From contig CM063113.1 of the NCBI GenBank assembly GCA_031841125.1, forward strand, positions 42,004,197 to 42,068,196: DNA of 64,000 nucleotides, read 5' to 3'. Origin of the DNA: Acanthococcus lagerstroemiae (Eukaryota > Arthropoda > Insecta > Hemiptera > Eriococcidae). Numbering within the stretch: position 1 is the first letter of the stretch; every line of letters begins with the position of its first letter. Made by a program: the position numbers and the translations under genes. Below are positions 45,758 to 57,308 of this stretch, one piece after another. The notes beneath the pieces are model-generated. The model had not been told where the DNA came from and ran no database searches. It worked only from the letters and a program-made list of their open reading frames with translations.

Positions 45758-46300
45758 TAGGGGGCTTTGCCCCCTGGCCGCTTCGCGGCCCAACCCCCCG
45801 CCGTCACAGTCCTCAGTGTTTGGTCTGAAACTTTTGTTCCTGAGTTGAGATTTGCTTTGTGCTTCTTTTGCTCCCCCTCTATCAGCGGTCCTCAATCTTC
45901 CACCATGAACCCCCTTCCATCCTTTCTTCATGGCGAGCCTCCTCCTCCTCCACCACGACCCCGTTGTTGACCATGGTTGCTCTCCGCCTCCACGGTCACA
46001 CCTCGACAGTCGCAACCCTTTTCAGTCACAAACTCCTCCCCCACAATGGCCATAGTCCTCCACCTAGTCTCCCCTGATCACCCTCTTCCACCACGAGTGC
46101 CCTGCATTAGGACCACGTCCTTCGACCACCCCACACCACTGTGGCCTTCATTTTCGTTCACGTGCCACACCCCCCATCAAGACCTCTTCACCCATCACTA
46201 CGACCTCCCCAATGGCGGCCTTAGTCCCTCTCTACAGCCTTCCCCTTCTGCGGCTCCATCACCCTACGGCCTCCTCGCTCAACCACCACGAATATCGTAG
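45758..46300 (+). other. Two GC hairpins followed by a pyrimidine/CCA-rich tract
   Basis: At 45760-45792 two short stem-loops stand back to back: GGGGGC-ttt-GCCCCC and GGCCGC-tt-CGCGGCC. From 45850 to 46300 the plus strand is C-rich with many 'ccacca', 'cctcc' and 'ccacgacc' words, opening several overlapping frames of 67-107 codons of low complexity that I do not regard as genes. The upstream purine-rich run (45625-45700) has the opposite bias. Confidence 0.45.
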
Positions 46301-48001
46301 GCAACCTGCAGCAACTTGTGATCTTGAAGATTATGGGTAATTATGTCATTTTATGTCTTATTATGTCGGTTTTGTCTTAAAACTTGGAGATCTTTTATAT
46401 TAGAACATATTATGTCCTTGAAGTAGTTTTCGTTATAACTTTTTTTTTTCTTTCGTAGAATCGACGAGATTCTTAACGTGTGTGGGGTTGTGAAGTCCAC
46501 TCGATATTCGTTCAAAGAAATTACAAGTATGGACGGCAATATTTTGCGTAAATATGTTCCCACATGCATTTTTTACATTTCCGAGATTATTGGAAAAATG
46601 TTCACCCCCTGTAGCAGATCAGGCTTTCGAAGTTCTCAGACAAGTATTCCTTCAGTTTGAATTTTGTAGTAGGTTCGAGTAGTTGCCGGACTGAATTTGA
46701 AAATCCTATTAGAAGGCTATGAATTTTTGACGGAATTCTTGAAAACATTGATGATTGTCTTATCACCGAAATAAGACCACAACTTTATATTCGAGGATTT
46801 CTGATAACATGTATGGTGTCCTTCTCCCATTTGCCAGTTCCCATCTTCCTAATTTTCCTTTCAGGATCACAAACCTCAGTTCATAATCTCATAGTCATTA
46901 CTTCATGGTCGTAGGTCAACATTTTATGAAATTAATGAATTAGACGTAACGAGCTAAATTACTTCGAAAATTCAAATGCTAATGCGTTCGTGATCTTCGG
47001 TCACAAGAAGCCGAAAGAAATATTTTGAATTCTTACATACATATTTGAATTATTAGTATCATTATAAAAATTTCAGATTATATCGAATTCATGAAAAACG
47101 GGTTATCTAGTTGCTCGTGAAAGTACGCAGTAAGCACGCTTCGTTTTGAATAAATAGCGATGACAAATAATACAAGTTGAATCAAATATTTTTGTGGCTG
47201 TTTCATTCGGCGAGTATGATATCATCACCGGTTCACTCTCGTGACTTGTTATTAATTTTGCATATATTTATCAGACCTATCTGGATAGTTGCGAACGAAA
47301 TGACTTCGACGTCCGAAATATTATTCCTTTTGGTTTCCACTTTTTCTATTTCCGTAAATATTCCGACGTAGAGTTAGTTTTGAAGGATCGTCCTCCTACT
47401 CATCGTGGAATTTCATATTGTACACGCGGTATTATATTTTCGAAGCCAGAGACTGGGGCATATTGATACAGAAGACAATCAAAAACTTTCGTGCGTCGGT
47501 AGAATTTGGCCTTGGCAGAGCTAGGAAGTTTTCTTGTTGATTCTAAATATGTCTTAGCTGATGAAATCGAAGTATAAAGTTCCCCTTCTTCGACAGCCGA
47601 TCTGGAGAATTTTTCAGTCAGCGGTTTCAAATTCCTTCTCCTACACGGAGACCCGTCGAAGACTTCCAGACGTGATTAGTCAAAACTTGATGAATACGCT
47701 TTCAGACGAGAATAAGACTTTTTTAAGATTTATTTAGATTAGTTTGAAACCCAATAAGTCTTTTTAAGACTTGATTAATGTTCCTTAAACGTTGTTAATG
47801 CGCTTTGAGGCGTTTCTAGATTTATTTCAGGCTGCTGTAGATTCTTGTAGACTGATTTCACACGCTTGTGTCTAGACTTGTTCAAAACCCTTGGCGACGC
47901 TTACAGACTTGATAAAGATTCTTTACAATTCTTAGACTTATTGACTAAATACTCGGATTCTTTGAGGAACTTCTGATGAGTGCGGAAAAATAAAAACCGG
48001 C
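46301..48001. other. Gene-free interval with a quasi-repeat section
   Basis: No supported gene. At 47690-47960, and again after the MITE at 48183-48330, words such as 'aagactt', 'agtctt', 'gacttgtt' and 'aaaccc' recur without fixed period. This is like 18990-19200 but in the other strand sense. Frames at 47177 and 47400 match nothing. Confidence 0.3.
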
Positions 48002-48181
48002 CAGGGGCGGATCCAGGAAAAAATTTCACGGAAGGGGTTTGCAATATAATTCTTTGTCTCGTGTCGTGCTTCACACTCCCTGTTCAGGAACAATATTTTG
48101 GTGCCCTGTAATGTGCGATTTAACAATAAAAAAATCGCCAAATTTCGGGGGGAGTTAACCCTTCCCCTGGATCCGCCCCTG
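48002..48181. mobile_element. hAT MITE with perfect TIR and near-perfect TSD
   Basis: Both ends read CAGGGGCGGATCCAGG, 16 of 16. The flanking 8-mers are 'aaaccggc' and 'aaaccggt', one mismatch. The interior is 148 bp without coding capacity. The terminus differs from the CAGTGGCGTAGC group, so a second hAT subfamily was active. It split a quasi-repeat region. Confidence 0.93.
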
Positions 48182-48529
48182 AAACCGGTCTTGAAGAAGT
48201 ACGCTTGTGTCTAAGGATTTTAAACAAATATAGATACCATAAAGGGTCTCAAACTAGTCTGGAAGAGCATTGGTCAAGTTTAACATGTTTTAAGGCTGAA
48301 GAACTTCGTTAAAATTTTTACCGACTTATATGTGCTTTTTCAAAACTTTCGGAAACTTACTCAGCACTCCTTAAGATTCTGCCAAGCTTGCTTTCTCATC
48401 CCAATTTCGCCTTCTCTTTTTTTCTCGTGATTAAATGTTTTCGACTATTGTATGGCGTCTCGTTCGATGCTTCCATGTTCTTCTCTGGAAAAAATGCTAA
48501 TAGGTGAAAATGTTCGCTTGGAAGCAATA

Positions 48530-49240
48530 AATTGATTTATCAGAAATAACTAACTATTCAAAAATAATTGAACAACTGAAAATAGTCGGTTGGTTGAAAA
48601 TAATCAATAAATTGAAGTCGCTGGATAAATTAAAACTAATCGATTAATCAAAGATAATCAAAACCGATTAATTAAAAATAATTGATTAACCAAAAGTAAT
48701 TAATTGAGAATTATTCATTGAAAATAATCTATGAACTAGAAATGCTCGAATAATTAAATGAAAAATGATCAATGAATTGAACATAATTGATGAACTGGAA
48801 ATAATTGATTGATTCGAAACAACCAATTAATTTTAAAAAAAAATCCGGAAATCAAAATGCTAACAACTGTCAAAAGTGACGAATTAAAATAATCAACTAA
48901 CGGAAAGTACCCGGATATTACAAAATATTTGAATAATTCAGAATAATTAGTTAATTAAGAATGATCAATTATTAGAAAATAGTCATTAAATAAAATATAA
49001 TTAATAAATCAAAACTCAAAATTAATTAGTAATCAAAGATATTTAATTTACAAAAAGTAATAAATTGGAAATTATCATGTAAAAATAATTCAATTATGAA
49101 AAATTGTCTATGATTATAAATTAAAAGTAATAAGTATTAATAATGTGAAAATAATTAATGAATTGCAAATAAGTATTAAGTAATTGATGAAAAGAATGGA
49201 TAAGTTAAAAAGGACAGACTGATAACTCTGTCATCATCGT
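48530..49240. repeat. AT-rich cryptic repeat tract
   Basis: Hundreds of bases built from drifting versions of 'aattaaaaataatcgatt(a)atc', with no strict period (spacing roughly 15-20 bases). The same texture resumes at 51000-51700 and 52540-52690. No coding content. It looks like an ancient short-unit satellite that has drifted. Confidence 0.7.
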
Positions 49241-49258
49241 TGTCCGCAATAATTATAA

Positions 49259-49340
49259 TAGGTATGTGACCGGCTCGGAAGAAAGGGGCTTATGTATAAA
49301 AAATTGATTTCAGGGTTTTTGCAGATTCATATTCTCGATC
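49259..49340 (+). repeat. One-sided relative of the 32331 palindrome
   Basis: Reads 'tatgtgaccggctcggaaga', then 'ggggcttatgtataaaaaattgat', matching the outer left arm of the palindrome at 32331-32595. No inverted partner follows, so either only an end survives or the palindrome is a duplicated form of this unit. Confidence 0.6.
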
Positions 49341-50019
49341 CTAAGGAGCATCCACTCCCGTTTGTCCAACCTCTAAAAACCTATTTTTCACGGCTGTACA
49401 AGCGTTTGAAAATTAATAGTTGTACAAAAAACAACAAAAAAACAGATAATTTATAAGAAAGAATAAGGTTAACAACTATGTGTGTTATTTTTCTCATAAA
49501 ATGGGTGGGTCTGAAAAAAGACAATCTTCAATCTCCGCTACAGAATTGGTTGCATACTTTCTATTTTGAAGGGGCAATTCAATATTATTATTTTTTTGAA
49601 AATGCTGATAATCATTTCAAAAATTTTTTAATAAAAAATTTGAACATTGTATTTCATTGTTCATACTATTTGTAACAAAATACTTTGTAGACATAATTGT
49701 CTATCTTTAATATTGAAGACGCAAGAAATTCACCAAAAATATCAATTTTAAAATTAGTACAAGGCCCCTTCAATTTTGAGAATAGGCTATTCTTTTTGGA
49801 GAGATTTTTGTATTTTTGTAAATGAAGTAACATGCTAAGATGAGTTTCCCTATTTAGAAATATTACAGAATTTTTATATAAGGAACTATAATTGACTATC
49901 ACTTTCTCTCTGCTTCCTCCCACTCTCCACCGCTGAACGTGCACCTGGCTGACCACTCTGACATGTTCCACACATCAACAGATGTCACACAATACGATTC
50001 CAAAGGCATAACCTGCAGT

Positions 50020-50582
50020 CAGAGAAGGGCGTTGCTCTTGAAGAGCAAGTTGTTCTGAACTAGTTCGTCTCCTCAAAAAAATAACAAGAACTAGTTCACG
50101 ATTTTTGGATCTGATCAACTTGTTCATTTTTTGTTCATCTATTTTTTCGTAATTTCTCATTTTTTTTTTTTTTTTGGCTTTTCCTTGTATATTTCCACTT
50201 TTCAGACTAGTTTCAACTTTCATAATGGTTGCAGAGTTACAATTACAAATTTTATAACATTATTGAATTTTTATTTGATGTTTCAATTTTAATCAACAAT
50301 CTCATAGAATTTCAATAGGAATTTAAAAAAATTGTTTGGGTAATAGCCTAGTTTTCAGTTGTAGGCTATTACCCAGAAATTTTTTTTGCTGGCAATTGTT
50401 TTGTACAAAAACCCTATTTTTAAATGAGAAAGACCAAGAGCAAAGGTTCTTTTTAATGAACAAACGATGAACTAGATCAGTCGGATGACCAAGTGAACAA
50501 GAGCAAGAACTAGTTCACTAAAAATGAAAAAAAAACAAAAGCAAGAGCAAGTTCCTTAAATAGTGAACAACGCCCATCTCTG
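50020..50582. mobile_element. hAT element, 563 bp, perfect 8-bp TSD
   Basis: Ends CAGAGAAGGGCGTTG and, as reverse complement, CAGAGATGGGCGTTG. The flanking 8-mers are identical: 'cctgcagt' at 50012-50019 and 50583-50590. Subterminal 'aagagcaag' and 'gaactagttc' motifs are repeated in both orientations, as transposase-binding sites often are in hATs. A second hairpin (gggtaatagccta / taggctattaccc at 50338-50374) lies inside. No transposase remains. Confidence 0.93.
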
Positions 50583-50999
50583 CCTGCAGTACAAACCACA
50601 TGCTTGACGATACAGTGTTACCAAACTTCAAGCGCGTTTTTCTCAAAAACTTAATTTTACACGTAAGCCTCCTTTCCTCCGAGACGGTCACAATGATGGG
50701 GTGCTGCTCAGTGTCCAGTCGTAAGGATGCTGTAGTTCGTTAATTGAGTTGCATAATCAAGTATTCGAAGGCGCTACCGGTTGAGAAGTTCTGTTATCTC
50801 GGCCCAGAATGGCTACATTTCTCTTCAAAATCACACTACCATCCCTTTCGAATAAGAATAAACCAAAAGGTTGCCAGCTCTATGAGAAAGTATATGTATA
50901 CGTTCCTGAGTTTAGTTATCGATTATACAGATTAAGACGTATAATTGAAAGCTGTAAACTCGCTTTTTATTGGTATCACATCAAGATATTGAATTAAAA

Positions 51000-51700
51000 A
51001 TATGTTACTGGTTGATTAAAATTGATGTATAAGTCAAAAAGAATTAATTAATGGATTAGTAATAATCAAAAATAATTGTTGAAACTAAAATAATTAAATA
51101 ATTGAAGATAATCACAAAATTAAAAATAATTGAATAATTTAAAATGACTAATTAATTAAAAATCATTTATTAATTTAAAAAATTTATGAATTAGAAATGA
51201 TTGAATAATTAACTATTGAATAATAATCAATGAATTGCAGCTGATTGACGAATTTAAAATAGGCAGTTTATGAATTAAAAATAACTGATGAGTCAAAAAT
51301 AATAGTTTGGTTTAAAATAATTTATGAATAAAAATAACTGATTTATCAAAAATATGATGAATAATTGATCAATCAAAAATAATCAATTTTAAAATTTTAA
51401 TTAAAAATAAACAAGTAAATAAAAATAATCTGTGTATTGAAAATAATTAATAAATTGGTATGATTTGGCTAAACTGATTACCTAATTAAAAATAATCGAT
51501 AAACTAAAAATAATAGATTAATTAAATATAATTGAAATTAATTAATCAAAAATGACAGAAATTATTGATGAATTGAAATATCAAAAACAATTAAAACTGA
51601 TGAATTAAAAGGAATCACTTATCCAAAAACAGTTGATTGATTGAAAATCATTTATTATAATTCATTAATTAAAAGTAAACGGTGTGATTGAACAAATCTT
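51000..51700. repeat. AT-rich cryptic repeat tract
   Basis: Continuation in style of 48530-49240: 'aaaataatcgataaatt', 'gaattaaaaataattgat' and similar words recur with drift. Directly followed by the 5' end of a LINE fragment at 51750. Confidence 0.7.
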
Positions 51701-51749
51701 CAGAGGATTCAATTGGGAACAGAAGGGGGTAAAAATTAATGGGGAAGAT

Positions 51750-52540
51750 TAACCAACTTGAGATTGACAGATGATATACTCGTAGTAATTATTGTCCAAA
51801 GCTCAAGGGAATTGCAAAAGATGTTGGCCGAATTTGCTCTATCCCTTAATCCCCCCCAAAAAATTGTATCTAATAAAAAGAGTGAAGAAATTAAGACTGA
51901 GGTTGTAATAACACAGAAAGTGGACGAGATAGAATATCTGGGTAAACTGTTGCTTTTAAAAACACATACAAAACGAAATTTCCAAAAGAGTACACAAGGG
52001 ATGGAAAAACTACTGGATAAACAAAAAATAGATTTGAAGGTAAAATTCCAACAAACTTAAATCTAAAATATGGGAAAGCTACACCCTCCCCACACTAAAA
52101 TACGGATGTCAAACATAGGCAGCTATTGCAGCCGGGATGGAGAAGCTTCCGACTGCACAGAGGGCAATGGAGATGAGAATATTGGGAGTCGAAAAGAAGG
52201 AAAAAATTAGGAATATCAAAATTAGGAAAGATTCAGCGATAAGAGATATAGGATGTACCATCAAAAAGTTAAAAGGGAATATGCGAGACACCTAGCAAGA
52301 CCAAAGGGGAGATGGGCAAGGAAAATTATGGAATGGATACCCAGGGAGGGTAAATATACTAGAGGTAGGCCAAGCATTAGGTGGAGGGATTAGGGTACTA
52401 TAAGAGTGGGGGCTGTCAAGAAGTGGAAAAGGTGCGTAGAGGCCTGTGCCCAGAAATAGGCTTTCGAGAATGCAATAGAGCTAGTATTAAGAAGTCACAT
52501 ACATGTAAGGCTGTAAATAAAATAAACAAATTAATTAATT
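51750..52540 (+). pseudogene. LINE (RTE-like) 3' end, 5'-truncated
   Basis: Begins within the reverse transcriptase catalytic block as 'LRLTDDILVVIIVQSSREL' (normally FADDI), continues 'EIEYLGKLL', then past a frameshift 'LPTLKYGCQT', 'AQRAMEMRILGVEKKEKI' and '…YTRGRPSIRWRD'. It ends in an A-rich 'aaataaaataaacaaatta' tail. Several frameshifts and stops. Abrupt 5' truncation inside the RT is typical of LINE integration. Confidence 0.85.
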
Positions 52541-53920
52541 TTTAGTCTTGTCAATCTTTTTAGTAAATTATTTTTGATTAATCAAATATTTTTGGTTACT
52601 TAGCTATTTTTTGTAAAATAATTGAAAAGAATCGATCAATTAAAAACAATCAGTTGAACAGAAATAATCGATTTCGTTATTTTGAAAATAAACTTTTCTT
52701 ACGCGCGTTAGGTGCGATGGAGTTTGCTTTCTCTTCTCAACTTCGTATCTTCTCTTTTCCTGGTGACCTGGCAGAGGCTTTGCAGAAACGAGTACTTCTT
52801 CGAGTATAAGTACTTTCCTCGTACGGCATTATTTTTCTCAAAGTGTTTTCAAAATCTCGCACTGTCAGAAGAAAATTGAGAAGAATAATAACAGCAGATA
52901 ATAAATGAGCAACCGAACGAAAAAGGGATCCAGACGAGGCGAGTTTTGAAGAGGATATTGTATCCGAACGATATACGTATACAGTACAGCCCCTATAGCT
53001 ACCACATTCTTTCAGCAATGGCTGTCGAAAACTTCATTGACGAATGGCAGGGTGTTGTGTACGAGCTTACTGCTGCTAGAACTTTCCTGCAAGTGCTGTC
53101 ATTAGGGAGAACATTTTTTGCTCGTATTAAAAATATACGTGTTAAATGTTTTAATGTGGATAACTCTGCGACCTTTAGACAGCAACCTTTTCCGAGCCCA
53201 TGGAAAGAGAGTGTGGCTCCATAAAATAAATGAATAAAAAGTGTAGTTTTATCGAGTTATCTTTACTTTGGCGGCGACGATGGAATCCTCTTCTGCTGGT
53301 TCGGTATTTCAATTACTGTATCAAGCCGTGTTTAGTTTCGCGAGTTAAAATTTCATAGAATTCGTAAATAGATGGAGGTTTCTTAATTCTTTCGTCAAGA
53401 CGTGATTGCCGTTTGGTGACCACACTGCTCGCCTGATTCCACCTTTAAGTTTTTTCCCCGTAAGTTTCTAAGATTGGGTTTCCGGTATCAATTTGTAATC
53501 TGGACAAAGAAGAAAAATTAAGGAGCACGAATCGAAAGAAAATTGATTTGGACCGGGTCTCTGTAGAAGTGGTTCTATCTGTTTTCTTCAAATCAGCCTT
53601 GGAAACGTTAAAAGAGAGAGATTCAAACAACCCTTCTAAGAATGAGTTTTTTCTGTTTCAGAAGGGGTTATAATTTTGCATGTAGCCTATTTCCTTGAAT
53701 CTCCAAAGCCATCAAGTCTGATCTTTTCCTCTTAAAACTTATTCGGACGTACAGATTCCTAATATTGTTAGGAGTTTCTTACGACTTGTTAAGACTGGTT
53801 TGAAGGCCCCTCCTTCGAGTTCTGTGTATCTTTGTAACCACTACTCCAAAGCGCCGAGTATAATATGTTCGCCGCTTGGAGTATCAGTGCGTTTCGTAGA
53901 CTAAATTCACAATATTAATG
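52541..53920. other. Gene-free interval
   Basis: AT-rich quasi-repeats continue to about 52690. After that the sequence is unique-looking, with no supported exon. Frames at 52737 (minus) and 52946 (plus) overlap and match nothing. At 53755-53815 a short patch of 'aagactggtttgaagg' resembles the quasi-repeats near 47700. Confidence 0.3.
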
Positions 53921-54176
53921 GCAAAATATCGATAAAATATCGAATTACCGATGATCAAAAATATTGAACTAATATCAATATTAAAATAAGAAATATCGAT
54001 ATTATCGATTATTATTGATGTTTGAAATTTGTAAATAGCACCATCACTAGAAATTGTTCTAGCAAAATATCGATAAAATATCAAAATATTAACATCCAAC
54101 CAATATCGATATTAAAATGATAAATATCGATTTGATTGTTATCGATATCAAACATTTCGAAATATTGCATCACTGA
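53921..54176. repeat. Tandem duplication rich in TATCGATA
   Basis: Copies at 53921-54050 and 54062-54176 share '(a)gcaaaatatcgataaaatat', 'ccaatatcgatattaaaat' and a 'gca(c)catcact' end. TATCGATA occurs five times in about 240 bases. That palindrome is the DRE site bound by DREF/BEAF in flies; here it may simply be part of the repeat. Confidence 0.7.
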
Positions 54177-55221
54177 AGCACAAGATGAATAATTTCTGTA
54201 CGGTAGCTGCACCACCTTCTCTTTATGAGAGCCAAATTGATGTGGCAGGGGGTGGGAAATCTGTCCCTGCTCTTTACAAAGGTTAAGCATCCCTGGCCTA
54301 AAAAGTAAACTCGCGAATATTATAGAAAGCTGCCCTTTGTTTGCCAGAAAAGTGCTTGAGTGAAGAACGAAATCATAAACTGGAGTTCGAACGATAAATG
54401 AACACGGACAACTTATCACCTACGTTTAGTCCTGTAACCTGCGGCGACAACTCCCTCTTATCCGTTGTCAGGCTACAACGTCGCTCCCCTCGGCTCCGCC
54501 ATTGGCAACAGCTCCGCAGACACTACCCTCTTTCAAAGTACTACGACGTTTTCGAGGATCACGACTGCAACTTGACTCTGTCCGTCTGGTTGGCAGAAAA
54601 ATCAGCTCGGAAAAGGAATCAGCGAAAAGATAAGCGGTCATCTCGTATCGTGCTTTACTGTTCGAGCCATGAGCATCTGTCTTCGTTCGCGCCTGGCAAA
54701 AGCTCTCAACGAGTGCGATAATCGGATATCGAGCTTATTTTGGCTGCTCGAGGGGGTGCTACCCGAAACTATGTATTTCGTATGTATTTTTTCGGTTTGT
54801 TTGCCTCGAAACGCTTCCACTCGTTTTTTCCCCATTCTTTTCTTTTGTAAAAAATCGGATATTACTCTTGGCCGGCGGGAGGGGTGGAGAGTAGAGTAAG
54901 TTTTTTTCGATATTTCGCTACAAGAGAAAACGAGTGACACTAATTTCTTACGTTTAAGTTTCTCTTTGTGTTGTGTGGGCTGAAATTTGTCTAGGTGATA
55001 ATGACAGCAGAAAGATTGAAATTATCTGAACAGTTGTCATGTAAATTGATAAAGCATAGCCAGGAATTGGGAATAGAACGCTATTGATTAGCAGTAAAAT
55101 CTATACAATAGGAAGCAAGATTTTCATGGTTTTCAGACGCGGTTTTTCTTTTTCCAATGAGTCTCAATTTCACTGGCGGCATTGAGCGAAATGTAAAGTA
55201 GCGGCGGCGGGGCATCGGGAT
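54177..55221. other. No gene recognised
   Basis: GC-richer between about 54400 and 54760, with overlapping frames of 76-112 codons on both strands. None has a domain or splice sites I can defend. The remainder is ordinary AT-rich sequence. Confidence 0.3.
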
Positions 55222-55795
55222 CCCAACGAGTCGCGAACTCGTCAGCGGCTGTGAAACAATGTAGTCACGAACTCATCAGCGGCTGTGAAGCAATGTAGTC
55301 ACGAACTCGTCAGCGGCCGTGAAGCAATCACAAACTCGACAGCGGGTGTGAAGCAATGTAGTCACAAACTTGTCAGCGGGCATGAAGCAATGTAGTCAGA
55401 AGCGCAAAAAGAACTCAGAACTGGGGGGGGGGGCTTGAGCCCCCTTATTATGAAGCAACACTACCTCAGCATCATTTTCTTTGGTAAGTTTTCAGAGTGG
55501 GGGGGGGGCTATTTAGAAGTTTTGGGGGGCTAAGCCCTGAAGCCCCCACCTGTTTGCGCCTGTAAGTGTAGCCAAACTCGTCAGCGGCTGTGAAGCAATG
55601 TATCACAAACTCATCTGCGGGCATGAAGCAATGTTGGGACCCAAATAATTCACAAACTCGTCAGCGGCCATGAAGCGATGTGGTCACAAATTCTTCAGCG
55701 GCCGTGAAGCGATGTAGTCACAAACTCGTCTGCAGGGTGTGAAGCGATGTTGGAACCGAATGAGTCACTAACTCGTCAGCGGCCGTGAAGCAATA
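55222..55795 (+). repeat. 34-bp tandem array with two unit variants
   Basis: The core is 'aactcgtcagcgg', then '(c/t)(g/t)tgaagcaatgt'. Variant A continues 'agtcac' (34-bp unit); variant B continues 'tgggacccaa(t)gagtcac' (about 47 bp). About 11 units, several with GGCATGAAG instead of GGCTGTGAAG. Split by a MITE at 55397-55562. CpG remains frequent. Non-coding. Confidence 0.92.
55397..55562. mobile_element. MITE inserted into the 34-bp array
   Basis: Left end CAGAAGCGCAAA, right end (reverse complement) CAGGCGCAAACAGG, with G/C runs inside both (up to 11 Gs). The array sequence 'aatgtag' before and 'aagtgtag' after the insert are the likely target duplication with a one-base indel. hAT-like by end sequence and duplication length. 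Confidence 0.7.
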
Positions 55796-56307
55796 ATATG
55801 GCTTGGAATCCAATGAGTGAAATGCTTTTGGTGGTGAAGGAAATGAGATGGAGAATGAGATGGATGCGTTGGACGAGAGCGTGCGTTGAAAGACGATCAG
55901 AAGTAGACCTTAAGGAGGAAAGTGAATCTGAGAGGATCAGCTAGTGGGTGGGGGGGGGGTCTTCGAGCGAGGAGATCGTGACTAGGCTCTGTAGGATAGC
56001 ATGGAGTCGGCTGTGTAGATGCAGGCTGTGTTTTTAAGTCGGAGGGAGTGTAGTAGACTGTCTATGGAGTAGGCGTAAGTTGTATTTTGGAATTTCAAAG
56101 TGTTTACAGAATGCTGGAATAGTACTCACTACTCACGTAGGAATCATTCATCCGAAAATACGTTTCTAAAATGGACGCACAAAAAGGGGTTTACCATTCT
56201 GCCAGGACGACACTAACTAAAAGACGTAAAACGCGGTAGTTAGGGGTATCATATGCTGCGTCGTTCATCTCTCTCTGCAATTTTTAACGGATGTGAGCGC
56301 AATGTGA
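55796..56307. other. Purine-skewed spacer
   Basis: G-rich unique sequence (gagatggagaatgagatgga) with a G-run near 55950. No reading frame or repeat recognised. Confidence 0.3.
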
Positions 56308-57308
56308 ATGGTTTATTTGGGCCTCCCTGTAGTATCGTTAGCAAAGAATAGGGAAGAATTAAGAATTATGGAGGAAGAGCTGGAAAAAGAATGCACTGAA
56401 ATTGGTCTTACGATGAAAATGTCTAAAACCAAGGTGATGGGAAACAGGGAGGGGAAAGAGGTAACCATAGAAAACTACAAAATAGAAAATGTATGGGAAG
56501 GATAAATACTGAGGTTGGATGATATCCTTCCAAAATAAAATGGACTAAGAACTCAAAGCAAGAACAACAAATGCGTGGAAAGCATACCGGTCGCTAAAAG
56601 AAATGTCTTCAAGGGGAAAAATGAGTAGTAGGATAAAAGGGAAAATTTTTGAAAGTTTTATAAAACCGATCATGACGTAATGAGCCCAGCCATGGATAAT
56701 GGCCGTTGTACAGTTGAAGAAACTACAGCCTACAGAGGTTACCACATTTCGAGTAAGCAAAAGAGAATGGTAGTCTTCCCGCCTTCTCGAAGTCTTAACA
56801 AGAAGACATTATATGGACAAACAGTTCTGTCGCCGATGCTTGCGAAAACTATTGCTTGGTCTTCTCTACTGAGTGTACTCAGCACATGAGATGGTATTGA
56901 AATGTTGGTGAAACGCAAATGAGAATGCTGAAAAGCATGACAAGTGCTAAATGGAGCGATACTGAGCTTGAAGGGAATAGTAGGGGTACAGGATATAGGT
57001 TACGAAGTCATAGAAATTAAAAGATAAATATGCAGGGCGTTTGGCGAGAGCTGAAAAAAACAGATGGCATAAGTTTGTAACAGAATGGAGTTCCTGTGAT
57101 CAACAGACGAGGAGGGGCAGGCCAGTTACGAGGTGGAGAGACGAAATTAAAAAAGAAGTAAGAACAACTTGGATGAGTGTAGCCGGGGACAGAAACCAAT
57201 GAAAACGGGTGGAGGAGGCCGTTGCTCAACGATGGTCGGATTAGCAGCGATGCACCTGGCGCACAATGCTGTTAATTTGAAGGCTGCATACATGAATAAT
57301 AATAATAA
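56308..57308 (+). pseudogene. LINE (RTE-like) 3' end
   Basis: 'SLAKNREELRIMEEELEKEC' then 'GLTMKMSKTKVM' follows where the FADD box should stand. Later, across frameshifts, 'TRRGRPVTRWRDEIKKEV' and 'WMSVAGDRN' give the C-terminal region. It ends in an (AATA/AAT)n tail at 57294-57308, the kind of short-repeat tail seen on RTE-type elements. Many stops. The intact tail marks the exact 3' end. Confidence 0.85.

Noticed and set aside
45977..46300. Ser/Pro-rich 107-codon frame
   Set aside because: Low-complexity translation of a pyrimidine-rich tract with alternative frames equally open.
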